This document shows, piece by piece, positions 27,650 through 39,668 of a stretch of DNA of 64,000 nt; position 1 is the first letter of the stretch; every line of letters begins with the position of its first letter. The stretch is taken from contig NZ_JAIQCL010000005.1 of NCBI RefSeq assembly GCF_020023385.1, forward strand, positions 62,001 to 126,000, in the 5' to 3' direction. Both the position numbers and the translations under genes were made by a program. Under the pieces are notes generated by a model that saw nothing but the letters and a program-made list of their open reading frames with translations, ran no database searches and was not told where the DNA came from. The DNA comes from Planococcus circulans (GTDB taxonomy: Bacteria > Bacillota > Bacilli > Bacillales_A > Planococcaceae).

Positions 27650-28609
27650 TTAGGTAGGCTGATTTTCATAGGCTTCTATGATTTTTGCAACTAGTGGGTG
27701 ACGAACCACATCGCCGCTTTCAAGATACTGGAAATGGATGTTGCGGACACCTTTTAGAATCGTCTCAGCCGCAATCAATCCAGATTCTGCTCCCTTTGGC
27801 AAATCGATCTGCGTTTTATCTCCGGTGATGATCATTTTCGAACCGAAGCCAAGGCGCGTCAAGAACATTTTCATCTGCGCTTTGGTGGTATTCTGTGCTT
27901 CATCAAGAATGACAAATGCTTCGTCTAAAGTGCGCCCTCTCATGTAAGCGAGAGGGGCAATTTCTATGGTGCCGCGTTCGATCAAGCGATTGGTCTGCTC
28001 CAGCCCCAGTACATCGTGCAGGGAATCATACAGTGGACGCAGGTATGGGTCCACCTTCTCTTTCAGATCACCCGGCAAAAAGCCGAGACTTTCTCCCGCT
28101 TCTACGGCAGGACGTGTCAAAATAATTTTCTTCACTTGGCCGTTTTTCAATGCCTGCACGGCCATGACAACTGCCAGATAGGTTTTTCCTGTGCCGGCAG
28201 GTCCAATTCCAAATACCAGGTCTTTGCTTCGCACTGCGTGGATATAATGGCGTTGGCCAATCGTTTTAGCACGGATGGATCTGCCGTTGGCATTGCGTGC
28301 CACTTCTTCGTCATATAGTTCTGCAAAATATTCAATCGTGCCATTTTTGGCCATTTCGATAGCGGAAACAATATCACGCTGATCGATATTGATGTTTTTT
28401 CGAATTACCTTCAATAACTGTTCTATTAATAATCTCCCCGTCTGCCTGCCTTCTTCGGAACCGGATAATTTGATGACTTCACCACGGGTGATGATTTGAA
28501 TGTCGAAAGCTTCTTCGATTAATGTTAAATGATTGTCTGATATCCCGAGCAGCTGAACCGCTTCATTTGGGTCTTTCACATGTAATTCGAGTAGGTTATT
28601 TTCTGTCAT
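27650..28609 (-). CDS. phoH: PhoH-family ATPase (PhoH/YbeZ)
   Basis: A 319-residue cytosolic P-loop ATPase. An N-terminal KH-like region (about 1-85) precedes the PhoH core, with Walker A GPAGTGKT (136-143), TRPAVEAGESLGFLPGD near 163-179 and Walker B VILDEAQN near 233-240. Bacterial members are linked to RNA metabolism together with YbeY, whose gene is two positions downstream; the precise activity is unsettled. It has its own terminator. In B. subtilis the sporulation-linked yqfC and yqfD genes lie upstream; here the upstream 233 bp are non-coding. Confidence 0.92.
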   Translation of the reverse strand: MTENNLLELHVKDPNEAVQLLGISDNHLTLIEEAFDIQIITRGEVIKLSGSEEGRQTGRLLIEQLLKVIRKNINIDQRDIVSAIEMAKNGTIEYFAELYDEEVARNANGRSIRAKTIGQRHYIHAVRSKDLVFGIGPAGTGKTYLAVVMAVQALKNGQVKKIILTRPAVEAGESLGFLPGDLKEKVDPYLRPLYDSLHDVLGLEQTNRLIERGTIEIAPLAYMRGRTLDEAFVILDEAQNTTKAQMKMFLTRLGFGSKMIITGDKTQIDLPKGAESGLIAAETILKGVRNIHFQYLESGDVVRHPLVAKIIEAYENQPT

Positions 28610-28810
28610 GTGGACGCTCCTTGGAATCGAGTATTTACTACTGTTTTCACTCTATCATTAAAGATAATCACTTGTAAAACATTTGTCTGATAATGGCCAG
28701 TACAAAAGATTTTCTCAGCCATGTCCCAGCTCCCCAGAATAACGATTGAACATCGACACCTAAATTAAATCATGCAATTTGTTTACATAATAATATTATT
28801 TATATAAATA

Positions 28811-28838
28811 AAAGTCGCCCAGTTTCCACTGGACGACT
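28811..28838 (-). terminator. Terminator of nfeD-floA-yqfB-like operon
   Basis: AGTCGTCCAGT / ACTGGGCGACT-type hairpin followed by TTTATTTAT on the minus strand, just after the yqfB-like stop. Confidence 0.78.
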
Positions 28839-28842
28839 GCTG

Positions 28843-29337
28843 TTACCTTTTAGACTTTGGCGGCATTAAAATTTCCGCCATGATAATGCCTCTTCGGACG
28901 TCTTCACCACTTAATGGCAAAAGTTCATCAGTGCTTTTTACAGCCTGCGTTACAGCTGGCTCATTTTGTAAAACCCGCGCTTCCGATGCGGAAATAAGAT
29001 CCTGTATTTCACTTTGTTTGTTTCGGGAAGTCACACGACGCTGCACTTCCTTGCGCGCTTCCCGAACCGGAGTCCGTTTAACAGCTTCTTCAGCTTTTCT
29101 CTTGACCTGTTCTGTTCGCTCAGGCTGTTGAGTTTTTTGATTCTGAAGTTCTCCATAAATTTCTTTCGCATAATCTTCTACTCGTTTGAACGTTCTTTGT
29201 CCGGAACGGTTGTCCCTACCAGTCGATTTTGGTGTCGAGACCGGCCTTGCCGGAGCATCATCAGCTGACTCCTTTTTCCCTTTACTGAAAAAAGCGCTTA
29301 TCGCCATGATGACAAGTCCAAATATGAGAGCTTCCAT
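28843..29337 (-). CDS. YqfB-position hypothetical protein, single TM anchor
   Basis: 164 residues. An N-terminal hydrophobic helix (about 2-18) precedes a long, highly charged Lys/Arg/Glu-rich segment (20-125, partly predicted coiled coil). The tail has a motif-like ending, RRGIIMAEILMPPKSKR. I do not recognise a domain. It is the third gene of the nfeD-floA unit, where B. subtilis has yqfB, so it may act with the FloA membrane-domain system. That is inference from position only. GGGAGG lies upstream of the ATG at 29337; an open frame to 29361 lacks an RBS. Confidence 0.65.
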   Translation of the reverse strand: MEALIFGLVIMAISAFFSKGKKESADDAPARPVSTPKSTGRDNRSGQRTFKRVEDYAKEIYGELQNQKTQQPERTEQVKRKAEEAVKRTPVREARKEVQRRVTSRNKQSEIQDLISASEARVLQNEPAVTQAVKSTDELLPLSGEDVRRGIIMAEILMPPKSKR

Positions 29338-29367
29338 ACGACAAACCTCCCTTATGGTCAACGCCCA

Positions 29368-30354
29368 TTATTTATCGTCGGATTTATCCATGCCTGTTTT
29401 CGAAATGGACTCTCGCATACCTGTATCCGCTTGGACATTCTTATAATTGACATAATCCATAACGCCGATATTTCCTGTGCGAAGCGCTTCGGACATTGCA
29501 AGCGGCACTTCCGCTTCCGCTTCCACAACTTTCGCTCTCATTTCCACAACTTTCGCTTTCATTTCCTGTTCGCTTGCTACGGCCATTGCGCGGCGCTCTT
29601 CAGCTTTAGCCTGTGCAATTTTCTTATCTGCTTCAGCTTGTTCTGTCTGCAATTCCGCTCCGATGTTTTTGCCGATATCAACGTCTGCGATATCAATCGA
29701 TAGGATTTCAAATGCCGTACCAGAGTCCAAACCTTTCGATAGGACTGTCTGGGAAATCAAGTCCGGGTTTTCAAGAACTTTTTTGTGGCTCGTACTGGAA
29801 CCGAGTGTCGAAACGATACCTTCACCCACACGGGCAACGATTGTTTCTTCACCTGCACCACCGACTAAACGGTCAATATTGGCACGAACTGTAATTCTGG
29901 CTTTTGCCTTAACTTCGATTCCATCCATCGCCACACCTGCAATAAATGGTGTTTCGATAACTTTCGGGTTAACGGACATTTGAACTGCTTCCAATACATC
30001 ACGCCCTGCAAGGTCGATGGCTGCAGCACGTTCAAATGGCAATTCGATATTGGCGCGATGAGCCGCAATCAATGCATTGACGACGCGGTCAACGTTACCG
30101 CCGGCTAAGTAATGGCTTTCCAATTGATTGATGCTTACAGTCAATCCTGCTTTTGACGCTTTGATCAGCGGGTTTACAATCCGTGATGGAATAACTCGGC
30201 GCAATCTCATCCCGATCAGTGTAAAGATGCTGATTTTTACCCCTGCCGCTAATGCTGAAATCCATAAAGTGATTGGCACGAAAGTGAAGAAAATTGCCAA
30301 AATGATGATAATCCCTATTATTGCTGCACCTAAACCAATTGTTTCAAGTCCCAT
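29368..30354 (-). CDS. floA: Flotillin-like protein FloA
   Basis: A 328-residue membrane scaffold of functional membrane microdomains. An N-terminal hairpin anchor (about 8-50) precedes a PHB/SPFH-like domain and a C-terminal Glu/Ala-rich helix containing [18 protein letters not shown] repeats that drives oligomerisation. Start at 30354 (MGLETIGLG), nine bases after GGAGG; the open frame to 30396 overlaps nfeD. The preceding nfeD gene is its normal partner. The unit sits behind a sigma-W-type promoter, as yqeZ-yqfA does in B. subtilis. Confidence 0.94.
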   Translation of the reverse strand: MGLETIGLGAAIIGIIIILAIFFTFVPITLWISALAAGVKISIFTLIGMRLRRVIPSRIVNPLIKASKAGLTVSINQLESHYLAGGNVDRVVNALIAAHRANIELPFERAAAIDLAGRDVLEAVQMSVNPKVIETPFIAGVAMDGIEVKAKARITVRANIDRLVGGAGEETIVARVGEGIVSTLGSSTSHKKVLENPDLISQTVLSKGLDSGTAFEILSIDIADVDIGKNIGAELQTEQAEADKKIAQAKAEERRAMAVASEQEMKAKVVEMRAKVVEAEAEVPLAMSEALRTGNIGVMDYVNYKNVQADTGMRESISKTGMDKSDDK

Positions 30355-30358
30355 TCTC

Positions 30359-31684
30359 TTATTCCTCCTCTTGTTTTTCAAGTTCGCGAACAACAATTCG
30401 TGAACCTTCTACCTTGATTATCTTAACATCCTTTCCATTGTCGATAAACCTGCCTTCAGAGACGGCGTCGATGCGTTCGTCATCCAGCCGGATGGTACCG
30501 GATGGACGAAGTGCCGTCACTGAATGAGCAATCTTACCGACAAGTTCCGGGCGATTTGTAGTCGATACGTAACCATGTTCCGTATCGGTGGCATCAGTCA
30601 AGATAATCCGTTTGAACAAATCAAGCCGTTTACCAAAGAATTTCACTACAATCACCATCCCCACTGTTGCTACTATCATTGCAATTAGTACTGCTATGGC
30701 GGTGGTTTTCAGGTCCCCTCCCGCCAAAAGAATGCTGCCGAGAATGGCAGCTACTCCCAAGAATCCGGCGACACCGCCCGGGATGATGAACTCAGCCACC
30801 AAAAGCCCGAATCCGATAACCAATAGAATGATGGATTCGTAGCCAGCTAAGCCCGCCACCAGATGTCCATAAAAGAACAGCAGCAAAAAGGACAGGCCAA
30901 TGAGTCCCGGAATTCCGACTCCCGGTGTAAACAATTCCAGCAGCAAGCCTAACCCCGCAAAAGATAGGAGAATCGGCACGACGATCGGATTGGTCAGAAA
31001 ACGGGCCAGACTTTCCGAAAAAGTCTCATCGATCGTCACTACAGCGGCATCTTCAAAGCCCTTTAAAACAAGCAGTTCATCCAAGGAAGATACAGTTCCT
31101 TCCGAGTAACCCACCTGTTCGGCTTCTGTTGCACCGAGAGTCAATAGCTCCCCTTCGGCTAAGCCGAGTTCAGGCAGACTGATTGAGGCATCTGCCATAG
31201 CCAACGCATACTCCGGATTACGGTCTGCTGTCTCAGCTGCGCTTCTCATAGAAGCCAACCAAGCACTGTTCGCTTTATCAGCAGCTGCATTTCCGGACAT
31301 GTCAATCACCTGTGCGGCTCCAATGCGGCCGTTGGGATGCATGTAAATTTCATCATTGTGCAAGGCCAGGAATGCACCTGCAGAAAGAGCATCCTGATTG
31401 ATGAAAGCCAATGTCTCCAGTGAAGTTTTGTTTAACTGACGGGCAATGCCATCTGCCGCGTCCACAAATCCCCCCGGTGTATCTATTTCAAATATGATGG
31501 CTTCGGCTCCAGCGTCTTCCGCTTCTTCAATGCCCCGTTCGATAAAAGCCTGCAGTCCTCTTTCAACTTCATCTTCGATCGGTATGACATACACTGTCGA
31601 AGTGTCAGCCTGGATAGCCGGGAGCATGAGCAGAAACGATAACAGTAAAAGTCCAAAACCAATAAAGACTTTGACTCTGCTCAA
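30359..31684 (-). CDS. nfeD: NfeD-family membrane serine protease (long form, YqeZ-like)
   Basis: 441 residues. A signal/TM segment (5-26) precedes a ClpP-like protease domain with DTPGG (68-72) and the catalytic-type serine in SAGAF (S101). Four to five TM helices (about 225-350) and a C-terminal OB-fold NfeD domain (about 370-435) follow. Long NfeD proteins are encoded with flotillin/stomatin partners and are thought to act on membrane proteins. The floA start is five bases downstream. A sigma-W-type promoter lies 44 bp upstream of the start. Confidence 0.92.
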   Translation of the reverse strand: MSRVKVFIGFGLLLLSFLLMLPAIQADTSTVYVIPIEDEVERGLQAFIERGIEEAEDAGAEAIIFEIDTPGGFVDAADGIARQLNKTSLETLAFINQDALSAGAFLALHNDEIYMHPNGRIGAAQVIDMSGNAAADKANSAWLASMRSAAETADRNPEYALAMADASISLPELGLAEGELLTLGATEAEQVGYSEGTVSSLDELLVLKGFEDAAVVTIDETFSESLARFLTNPIVVPILLSFAGLGLLLELFTPGVGIPGLIGLSFLLLFFYGHLVAGLAGYESIILLVIGFGLLVAEFIIPGGVAGFLGVAAILGSILLAGGDLKTTAIAVLIAMIVATVGMVIVVKFFGKRLDLFKRIILTDATDTEHGYVSTTNRPELVGKIAHSVTALRPSGTIRLDDERIDAVSEGRFIDNGKDVKIIKVEGSRIVVRELEKQEEE

Positions 31685-31727
31685 TTGGATCTCTCCTTTC
31701 GCATTACAAATTTACTGTTTGTATATA

Positions 31728-31753
31728 TACGGATGAACAGGAATTAGGTTTCA
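31728..31753 (-). promoter_or_regulatory. Sigma-W-type ECF promoter of nfeD-floA
   Basis: On the minus strand, TGAAAC (31748-31753) and CGTA (31728-31731) are separated by exactly 16 bp, the B. subtilis sigma-W consensus. It is 44 bp upstream of the nfeD start codon. The orthologous B. subtilis operon (yqeZ-yqfA-yqfB) belongs to the sigma-W regulon. Confidence 0.75.
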
Positions 31754-31943
31754 ACTTTCTGTTCCAGATGAATGGAGCCTAACAACTTGACGAGGAAGCT
31801 GTCATGGCACTTTAGTCGTGGTGGGTTTAGTGAGTGCCTGCTTGAGAAATGCATGCACAATTCCACTCACCCTATATAATCCCATTATAAAGGAAAGTAT
31901 CTGGAATAACGAAAGAATGCGCTTACAAATGTGACAAATAGAA

Positions 31944-31976
31944 AAACCACCGACACGTTCAACGTGTCGATGGTTT
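31944..31976 (-). terminator. Terminator of rpsU
   Basis: AACCATCGACACGTT / ACGTGTCGGTGGTT near-perfect hairpin followed by TTTCTA on the minus strand. Confidence 0.85.
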
Positions 31977-32026
31977 AAGCTGGTCGTTCATATTTTTTAA
32001 AAGTCGATTATACTTCTTAAAGTCAA

Positions 32027-32200
32027 TTAAAATTTACGTTTACGCGCAGCTTCTGATTTTAATTTACGTTTCACGCTCGGCTTATCATAATACTCGCGCT
32101 TTCTTACCTCTTGCATTGTTCCAGATTTAGAAACAGTGCGTTTGAAGCGGCGAAGAGCATCTTCAATCGATTCGTTTTTACGAACTGTAGTTTTTGACAT
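32027..32200 (-). CDS. rpsU: 30S ribosomal protein S21
   Basis: A 57-residue very basic protein beginning [10 protein letters not shown] and ending SEAARKRKF, the usual S21 pattern and length. It binds the small-subunit platform near the anti-Shine-Dalgarno. The start at 32200 follows a strong GGGAGGG; the longer open frame to 32224 overlaps this RBS. It has its own promoter just downstream of deoC and its own terminator, so it is a monocistronic unit. Confidence 0.97.
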   Translation of the reverse strand: MSKTTVRKNESIEDALRRFKRTVSKSGTMQEVRKREYYDKPSVKRKLKSEAARKRKF

Positions 32201-32263
32201 CTCTTTTTCCCTCCCTCCGAACACACGTTGAAGCGAAGAACAACAAGTGTTATATACTCAGAA

Positions 32264-32292
32264 ATTATACCGTATCCCCTAAAAAAGGTCAA
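32264..32292 (-). promoter_or_regulatory. Sigma-A promoter of rpsU
   Basis: On the minus strand, TTGACC (32287-32292) and TATAAT (32264-32269) are separated by exactly 17 bp: a near-consensus promoter. Confidence 0.85.
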
Positions 32293-32295
32293 TAG

Positions 32296-32964
32296 TTAAT
32301 AATCGGAATCTGAAGTTAGTCCCTGCATGATTTTCACGCCAGAGCTTGCTCCGATGCGTGTAGCTCCCGCTTCAATCATCGCTTCAACATCTTCCAGGCT
32401 GCGTACGCCGCCGGAAGCTTTCACTCCCAAATCAGGACCGACTGTCTGGCGCATCAATTTGACGTCCTCTACAGTTGCTCCACCAGTTGAGAAGCCAGTA
32501 GAAGTTTTAACAAAGTCAGCTCCCGCTTCTTTGGACAAGCGCGAAGCAGTGGCTTTTTCGTCGTCAGTCAGCAGGCAGGTTTCAAGGATCACTTTTACGA
32601 TCGCTTTGCCTTTTGCCGCATTGACGACTGCTTCGATATCTTTTTTCACATGGTCGGTATTGCCGCTTTTCAATGCGCCGACGTTCAGGACCATATCAAT
32701 TTCACCGGCGCCTTTTGAAATGGCGTCAGTCGTTTCAAAAGCTTTTGTTTCAGGAGTTGATGCCCCTAACGGGAATCCGATGACGGTGCATACTTTCACT
32801 CCGCTGCCGGCAAGCTCAGCTGCTGCAGTTTCAACCCATGTCGGATTGACACATACAGACGCGAACTTGTATTCAGCTGCTTCTTTGCACAATTGAACGA
32901 CCTGGCTTTCTGTCGACTCGGGTTTCAGTAAAGTATGGTCAATATATGATGCAATGTTCGTCAT
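32296..32964 (-). CDS. deoC: Deoxyribose-phosphate aldolase
   Basis: A 222-residue class I aldolase cleaving 2-deoxyribose-5-phosphate to acetaldehyde and glyceraldehyde-3-phosphate in deoxynucleoside catabolism. The Schiff-base lysine is K153 in DFVKTSTGF, the second lysine is in VKASGGVR near 182, and IDHTLLKP marks the N-terminus. In B. subtilis this slot between rsmE and rpsU holds mtaB, not deoC. The cdd gene of the same salvage area is 8 kb away. The 123-bp gap after rsmE shows nothing clear. Confidence 0.95.
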   Translation of the reverse strand: MTNIASYIDHTLLKPESTESQVVQLCKEAAEYKFASVCVNPTWVETAAAELAGSGVKVCTVIGFPLGASTPETKAFETTDAISKGAGEIDMVLNVGALKSGNTDHVKKDIEAVVNAAKGKAIVKVILETCLLTDDEKATASRLSKEAGADFVKTSTGFSTGGATVEDVKLMRQTVGPDLGVKASGGVRSLEDVEAMIEAGATRIGASSGVKIMQGLTSDSDY

Positions 32965-33087
32965 GATTTAAAATCCCCATTCTATTAAAAAGTCATTTTG
33001 TCTATCAGGCAATTTCCCCCAACCGGGAAATGTCACTGCAGCTCAGTGCCCAGTAATTTTGATGATGTCCGGAACAAACTCTCAGCT

Positions 33088-33828
33088 CTATTCGAATTCA
33101 CAGGAAATGGCGGCCAATGCATACAAAGGCGCCGTTTCTGTCCGCAGAATACGGGGGCCGAGAGAAGTGAAGATGGCTCCAGTGCTTTTCAGTGCGGCCA
33201 CTTCCTTTTCAGAAATTCCACCTTCCGGACCAAAAATGATCAGGACTGAATCTTTATCATACAATGATTTCAAAATTTCAGCAAACCGCGTTCTGTCGCC
33301 TTCCCGCGCTTCTTCTTCATAAGCCACGATAATTGTGTCATAGGAAGAAGAAGCTTTGGCCAGCAATTGCTTGAAGCTATGGACACAATGTATTTCAGGG
33401 ACATGTGTCCGGTGCGACTGCTCCGCTGCTTCCTTGGCGATCTTCTGGAGCCGTCCGATTTTTTTCTCGCTTTTGGAACTATCCCATTTTACGATGGAAC
33501 GCTCTGCAGAAAATGGCAGCAGGGCATACATCCCGAGTTCGGTGGCTTTCTGGGTGATTAAATCCAGTTTGTCGCCTTTCGGCAATCCACAAGCGATCGT
33601 CACTTTTTTCGGCAGCTCCACCTGGATTTCCAGTATTTCACCCAACTCTACTTCCACATCAAAGTCAGCAGCCAGTATCTTTGCAAGATAAGCCTTGCCT
33701 TCCATGACCGCAATCAAGTAGTCTCCGGCCGTTTGGCGCATAACTTTGGCGATGTGCTTTGCATCATCGCCGGTTATCGCCACTATTCGATTTTCAGGAA
33801 TCTTGCCTTCTATAAAATATCGCTGCAT
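33088..33828 (-). CDS. rsmE: 16S rRNA (uracil(1498)-N(3))-methyltransferase
   Basis: A 246-residue SPOUT-class methyltransferase modifying U1498 of 16S rRNA. An N-terminal PUA-like part (about 1-70) precedes the SPOUT domain. The trefoil knot motifs are LIIFGPEGGISEKEV near 199-213 and SLGPRILRTETA near 223-235. It starts 12 bp after prmA and belongs to the extended hrcA-grpE-dnaK-dnaJ-prmA-rsmE operon of Bacillales. Confidence 0.94.
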   Translation of the reverse strand: MQRYFIEGKIPENRIVAITGDDAKHIAKVMRQTAGDYLIAVMEGKAYLAKILAADFDVEVELGEILEIQVELPKKVTIACGLPKGDKLDLITQKATELGMYALLPFSAERSIVKWDSSKSEKKIGRLQKIAKEAAEQSHRTHVPEIHCVHSFKQLLAKASSSYDTIIVAYEEEAREGDRTRFAEILKSLYDKDSVLIIFGPEGGISEKEVAALKSTGAIFTSLGPRILRTETAPLYALAAISCEFE

Positions 33829-33840
33829 TGTGGCACCCCG

Positions 33841-34782
33841 TTATTCAGGTTTTTTTGAAATGATGGTTACCCAGTCTTCCATCATCATGACGTCTTCAAT
33901 GACGAATCCGGAAGCTTCAAGAGCGTTTTTTACATCATTCTTTTTCGCTGCTATGATGCCTGATGTGATGTAGCGGCCACCCGGTTTAACGATGCCGAAT
34001 GCGTCATCGGTAAATGACATGATGACTTCCGCCAGAATGTTGGCGACGACCACATCACCCGGCTGATCTATTTTATCGACCAGATTGCCTTCTTCCACCG
34101 TCACAATGTCCTGAACTTTATTCAGTTTGACATTGATGCCTGCTGCTTTCACAGCAATTTCATCCAAATCCAGCGCATAAACTTCTTTGGCGGACAACAA
34201 TGCTGCTCCGATCGCCAATACCCCTGATCCCGTACCGATATCGATGACACGGTCGTCCGGCTGCACAATCTTCTCCAACGCCTGGAGGCTCATGACAGTG
34301 GTCGGATGGGTTCCTGTCCCGAACGCCATTCCCGGATCCAATTCGATGATCAATTCATCGCTCGATACCGGATTATATGTCTCCCATGTGGGAACAATCG
34401 TGAAACGTTTGGAAATTTTCACGGGATGGTAGTATTTCTTCCAGGATGTTGCCCATTCCTCTTCGTTCACTTCGCTGATGGTCACTTCGTTTTTGCCCAA
34501 GTTGATGTCGAATGCAACGAGGTTGTTGATCGCCGACTTGATGGCTTCTATCGTCTCGCCCAGGAAGCTGTTGACCGGCAAATAAGCTTTCAGAACAACT
34601 CCATCCACTGGAAAGTCTTCCGGATCCAGCGAATAGATTTCGCCGAAGCGATCTTCTCTTTCTTTCGTCAAGTCTTCTGAATCCTCAATGACTACACCAC
34701 TTGCTCCTGCTTCATGCATAATATTGGAAACCGCTTCAATCGCTTCATTTGTCGTATGGATCGCCAGTTCTGACCATTTCAA
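33841..34782 (-). CDS. prmA: Ribosomal protein L11 methyltransferase
   Basis: A 313-residue SAM-dependent methyltransferase of ribosomal protein L11. An N-terminal substrate-binding domain precedes the catalytic domain with [15 protein letters not shown] near 178-192 and VVANILAEV near 246. I place the start at a TTG (34782), giving the family N-terminus [11 protein letters not shown], with AGGAG ten bases upstream. The open frame continues to 34836 without an RBS. Order dnaJ-prmA-rsmE is conserved. Confidence 0.93.
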   Translation of the reverse strand: MKWSELAIHTTNEAIEAVSNIMHEAGASGVVIEDSEDLTKEREDRFGEIYSLDPEDFPVDGVVLKAYLPVNSFLGETIEAIKSAINNLVAFDINLGKNEVTISEVNEEEWATSWKKYYHPVKISKRFTIVPTWETYNPVSSDELIIELDPGMAFGTGTHPTTVMSLQALEKIVQPDDRVIDIGTGSGVLAIGAALLSAKEVYALDLDEIAVKAAGINVKLNKVQDIVTVEEGNLVDKIDQPGDVVVANILAEVIMSFTDDAFGIVKPGGRYITSGIIAAKKNDVKNALEASGFVIEDVMMMEDWVTIISKKPE

Positions 34783-34911
34783 TTCTGCCCAGCTCCTTTT
34801 CGCTTCTACAGTCAGTAAGACCCCTGCTTTACGCAAGAGTCTTCTGTTTGTAAAATTTGAATTGCTTTAATTCACCACGAACAATGAACTCTTCATCCTT
34901 AACAGCTCGAA

Positions 34912-36030
34912 TCATTCACCTTTGATGGTGCGTTTGATTTTTGCAAAAAGAGAGCTGCTGTGTTCTTCAGGGATATCACCGCTGATTTCAGCGAATTCAC
35001 GCAGCAGCTGCTTTTGTTTTTCGCTCAGTTTTGTCTGTGTTTTGATGCGGACAATGACGTGTTGATCGCCGGTTCCGTAGCCATGGACATTTTTGACGCC
35101 TTTGCCTTTTAAGCGGAAACGCGCTCCACTTTGTGTACCAGCTGGAATCTTCAATTTCACTTTGCCGGAAATGGTCGGCACTTCAATTTCGTCACCCAAA
35201 GCAGCCTGTGGATAGGTGATCGAAATATCCAGGTAAATGTCATCGCCCTCCCGCTGGAATTGTTTATGCGGTCTTACGCGGAAAACGACATACAGATCTC
35301 CGGCAGGTCCCCCGTTGACACCCGGCGCGCCTTGGCCTGTAACACGCAATTGCTGGCCATCGTCGACACCCGCTGGAATGGTGACTTTGATTTTTTTGAC
35401 TTTGCGCACTTTTCCTTCGCCATGGCAAGTCGTACATTTCTCTTCGATGATCTGACCGGTTCCTTCGCAATGCTGGCAGGCGCGGCGGTTGACCATACGG
35501 CCAAAAGGCGTGTCCTGCGTAACATTCATCTGGCCGGAGCCTTCACAATACGGACATGTTTTCTTCTTGGTTCCAGGTTTAGCACCAGAACCGTCACAAG
35601 TGTCACATGTCTCATCTTTCGGAATTTCAACTTCCGATTCTTTGCCGAATACGGCATCCATGAAATCGATGGTCATCGAGTATTGCAGATCATCGCCTTT
35701 GCGTGGAGCATTCGGGTCACGGCGTCTCGAACCGCCGCCAAAGAAGGTGCTGAAGATATCGTCGAAACCGAAACCATCGGCGCCGCTGAATCCGCCGCCA
35801 AAGCCCTGATTCGGATCCTGATGGCCGTATTGATCGTACTGTGCACGTTTCTGCTCATCGCTCAATACCTCATAGGCTTCTTTTACTTCCTGGAATTTCT
35901 CGGAAGCATTGGCTTCTTTATTGATATCCGGATGGAATTTTTTTGATAAAGTCCGGTAAGCTTTTCTGATCTCTTCTTTAGAAGCGGACTTGGATACGCC
36001 AAGTACTTCATAATAATCTCGCTTATTCAT
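34912..36030 (-). CDS. dnaJ: Chaperone protein DnaJ
   Basis: A 372-residue type I J-protein, the co-chaperone of DnaK. The J domain carries HPD (33-35). A Gly/Phe-rich linker (about 75-105) follows. Four zinc repeats, [24 protein letters not shown] and CTTCHGEG, precede two beta-barrel substrate domains. GGGAGAG-type RBS. About 110 bp separate it from dnaK, including a dnaK-distal hairpin, so distal expression may be partly attenuated. Confidence 0.97.
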   Translation of the reverse strand: MNKRDYYEVLGVSKSASKEEIRKAYRTLSKKFHPDINKEANASEKFQEVKEAYEVLSDEQKRAQYDQYGHQDPNQGFGGGFSGADGFGFDDIFSTFFGGGSRRRDPNAPRKGDDLQYSMTIDFMDAVFGKESEVEIPKDETCDTCDGSGAKPGTKKKTCPYCEGSGQMNVTQDTPFGRMVNRRACQHCEGTGQIIEEKCTTCHGEGKVRKVKKIKVTIPAGVDDGQQLRVTGQGAPGVNGGPAGDLYVVFRVRPHKQFQREGDDIYLDISITYPQAALGDEIEVPTISGKVKLKIPAGTQSGARFRLKGKGVKNVHGYGTGDQHVIVRIKTQTKLSEKQKQLLREFAEISGDIPEEHSSSLFAKIKRTIKGE

Positions 36031-36097
36031 AAGTCACTCTCCCTCTAGCAATCAACTGTAATTGTACACGGTTTAAATCACTGTTGCAAAAACATTG

Positions 36098-36132
36098 AAA
36101 AAGCCAAAGCATGTTGCTTTGCTTTGACTTTT
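36098..36132 (-). terminator. Hairpin between dnaK and dnaJ
   Basis: AAGTCAAAGCA / TGCTTTGGCTT stem followed by TTTC on the minus strand, immediately after the dnaK stop. It is likely an attenuating intra-operon terminator. Confidence 0.7.
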
Positions 36133-36139
36133 CAAGGTC

Positions 36140-37987
<1,848 letters not shown>

Positions 37988-38602
37988 TTATTCGTTTACT
38001 TTTACCATTGCCGGACGAAGTACTCGTCCTTTTAGGACATAGCCTTTTTGCAATTCCTGCAGAACAGTTCCTGCTTCAGCTGAATCATCTTTTTCCTGCA
38101 TGACCGCCTGATGGAAATTCGGATCGAATGGTTCGCCCACAGCTTTGATTTCTTCCAGGCCTTCCCGGTTTACTGCTTCGATCAGGGATTTTTGTACCAT
38201 CTCGACGCCTTTTAATAGGGAAGCGGATTCTTCACTGGTGGTTTGGAGCGATAATGCGCGCTCGAAATTGTCCAGTACCGGCAGGATATCCGACAGCAAG
38301 GATTGCGAGCGGAACTTATTGGCCATTTCTTTGTCTATTTGAGTACGCCGTTTGAAATTATCATAATCGGCCAATAGGCGCAAATATTTGTTTTGCTCTG
38401 CTTCAAGCTGTTTGCGAAGTTCTTCAGTTTCGTCAACTGTTTCTTCTTGTTCCTGATCAGCAGTAAGGTCGATTTCCGGAGTTTCCGAGTCAGCGAATTC
38501 CGCTTGCTCTTCCGTAACCGTTTCAGTGACAGGCTCTTTTGCAGCCATATCTTCAGCTACTTCTTGTTCTTCGGTTTTTAATGGTTCCTTTTTTTTAGAC
38601 AA
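37988..38602 (-). CDS. grpE: Nucleotide exchange factor GrpE
   Basis: A 204-residue exchange factor that releases ADP from DnaK. A very acidic N-terminal stretch (about 10-65) precedes a long dimerisation coiled coil (about 68-110, including [12 protein letters not shown]) and the C-terminal beta domain containing [12 protein letters not shown] and [12 protein letters not shown]. The start is taken as the TTG at 38602 (MSKKKEPLK), seven bases after AAAGGAGG. The upstream in-frame GTG at 38623 would run through the RBS itself. Confidence 0.95.
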   Translation of the reverse strand: MSKKKEPLKTEEQEVAEDMAAKEPVTETVTEEQAEFADSETPEIDLTADQEQEETVDETEELRKQLEAEQNKYLRLLADYDNFKRRTQIDKEMANKFRSQSLLSDILPVLDNFERALSLQTTSEESASLLKGVEMVQKSLIEAVNREGLEEIKAVGEPFDPNFHQAVMQEKDDSAEAGTVLQELQKGYVLKGRVLRPAMVKVNE

Positions 38603-38619
38603 ATCTATTCCTCCTTTGT

Positions 38620-39654
38620 TCACGTTCCTTTGAATATACGGGTCAGCTCTTTCGATAAATCGCCGCTCAATAGATCCAATATGGATACGATGCGTTTATA
38701 ATCCATCCGTTTCGGACCGACTATAGCGATCGAACCCGTCTGTTCTTCTCCGATATCATACGACACCGTAATGACACTGCAGTCTTCCATTGCCGACAGC
38801 GTGTTTTCCGAGCCGATTCGAATGTGGAGGCCTTGGCTTCCTACTGGCAGGATCATCGGAATGTGCTTGGCTTCTTCCATAACATCCATCAAATCCCTGA
38901 TCTTTTGAAGATCGTGGAAATCCGGCTGTTTCAGGATGTTGAGCTTTCCGCCGTAATAGATGTTTTCATCATCATGCGGCAGTAAAACCGCTTGTCTGAA
39001 CGTATGGAACAGTTCGCCATAACGTTCTACATGCTGCTTTAAAATCGTCAAGGTCTCTTGTTCGAGCCGCAGATGCAGATTGTTCAGCGATACCCCGACC
39101 AGCCGTTCGTTGAGGATATTCGCCATTTTTTCTATATCCGACGGGTTGAGCCCCGGCGGAATGGAAAATACCCGATTTTCCACATGACCCGAATCGGTTA
39201 CGATAATCGCAACCGCCGCGTCCTGCGTCAATGGCACGATCGACAATTTCTTGACGATATGCCTGCGCACATCAGGACCCAGTAAAATGGACGTGTAATT
39301 GGTCAATTCCGAAAGGATCATTGCAGAGCGTTTAATGACTTCTTCAGTCTCTGTCAGTTTTTCTTCGAAAATTGAGCGCAATTGCACGATGTCCTGCTGC
39401 GGCAACGGCCTTGGCGTCAACAGATGGTCGACGTAATAGCGATACCCTTTTTCGGAAGGAATGCGTCCGGAAGACGTATGTGTTTTTTCCAAAAAGCCCA
39501 TCCCTTCCAAATCCGCCATTTCATTGCGGATCGTCGCCGGACTGAAAGGAATTTCGGGTTTCTTGGAGAGTTGGTTCGATCCCACCGGCTGAGCTGATTG
39601 AATATAATCATCCACTGTCACCTTTAAGATGAGCAGTTGCCGTTCTGTTAACAT
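38620..39654 (-). CDS. hrcA: Heat-inducible transcription repressor HrcA
   Basis: A 344-residue repressor that binds CIRCE and controls this operon, its activity depending on GroEL in known species. The N-terminal winged helix (about 1-75: [34 protein letters not shown]) precedes a GAF-like domain and insertion. Start at 39654 ([10 protein letters not shown]) with GAGGTG upstream; seven residues further upstream are open but RBS-less. A perfect CIRCE lies 15 bp upstream. Confidence 0.96.
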   Translation of the reverse strand: MLTERQLLILKVTVDDYIQSAQPVGSNQLSKKPEIPFSPATIRNEMADLEGMGFLEKTHTSSGRIPSEKGYRYYVDHLLTPRPLPQQDIVQLRSIFEEKLTETEEVIKRSAMILSELTNYTSILLGPDVRRHIVKKLSIVPLTQDAAVAIIVTDSGHVENRVFSIPPGLNPSDIEKMANILNERLVGVSLNNLHLRLEQETLTILKQHVERYGELFHTFRQAVLLPHDDENIYYGGKLNILKQPDFHDLQKIRDLMDVMEEAKHIPMILPVGSQGLHIRIGSENTLSAMEDCSVITVSYDIGEEQTGSIAIVGPKRMDYKRIVSILDLLSGDLSKELTRIFKGT

Positions 39655-39668
39655 GATCATCACCTCTG

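Larger units (their letters stand above)
31685..32026. other. Intergenic region between rpsU and nfeD
   Basis: 342 bp without a gene, where B. subtilis has yqeY. It holds the sigma-W-type promoter (31728-31753), a hairpin with GTGAGTG/CACTCAC arms (31830-31836 with 31864-31870) around a GCATGC palindrome, TATAAT-like boxes near 31873-31890 and the rpsU terminator. I found no reading frame resembling YqeY. Confidence 0.65.

Noticed and set aside
35131-35946. 271-residue open frame opposite dnaJ
   Set aside because: It is antisense to an unambiguous DnaJ coding sequence, has no RBS and resembles no protein family; it is a codon-usage shadow.
36098-36132. Full transcription stop separating dnaJ from the hrcA operon
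   Set aside because: No promoter could be found between the hairpin and dnaJ, and the conserved order argues for partial read-through.
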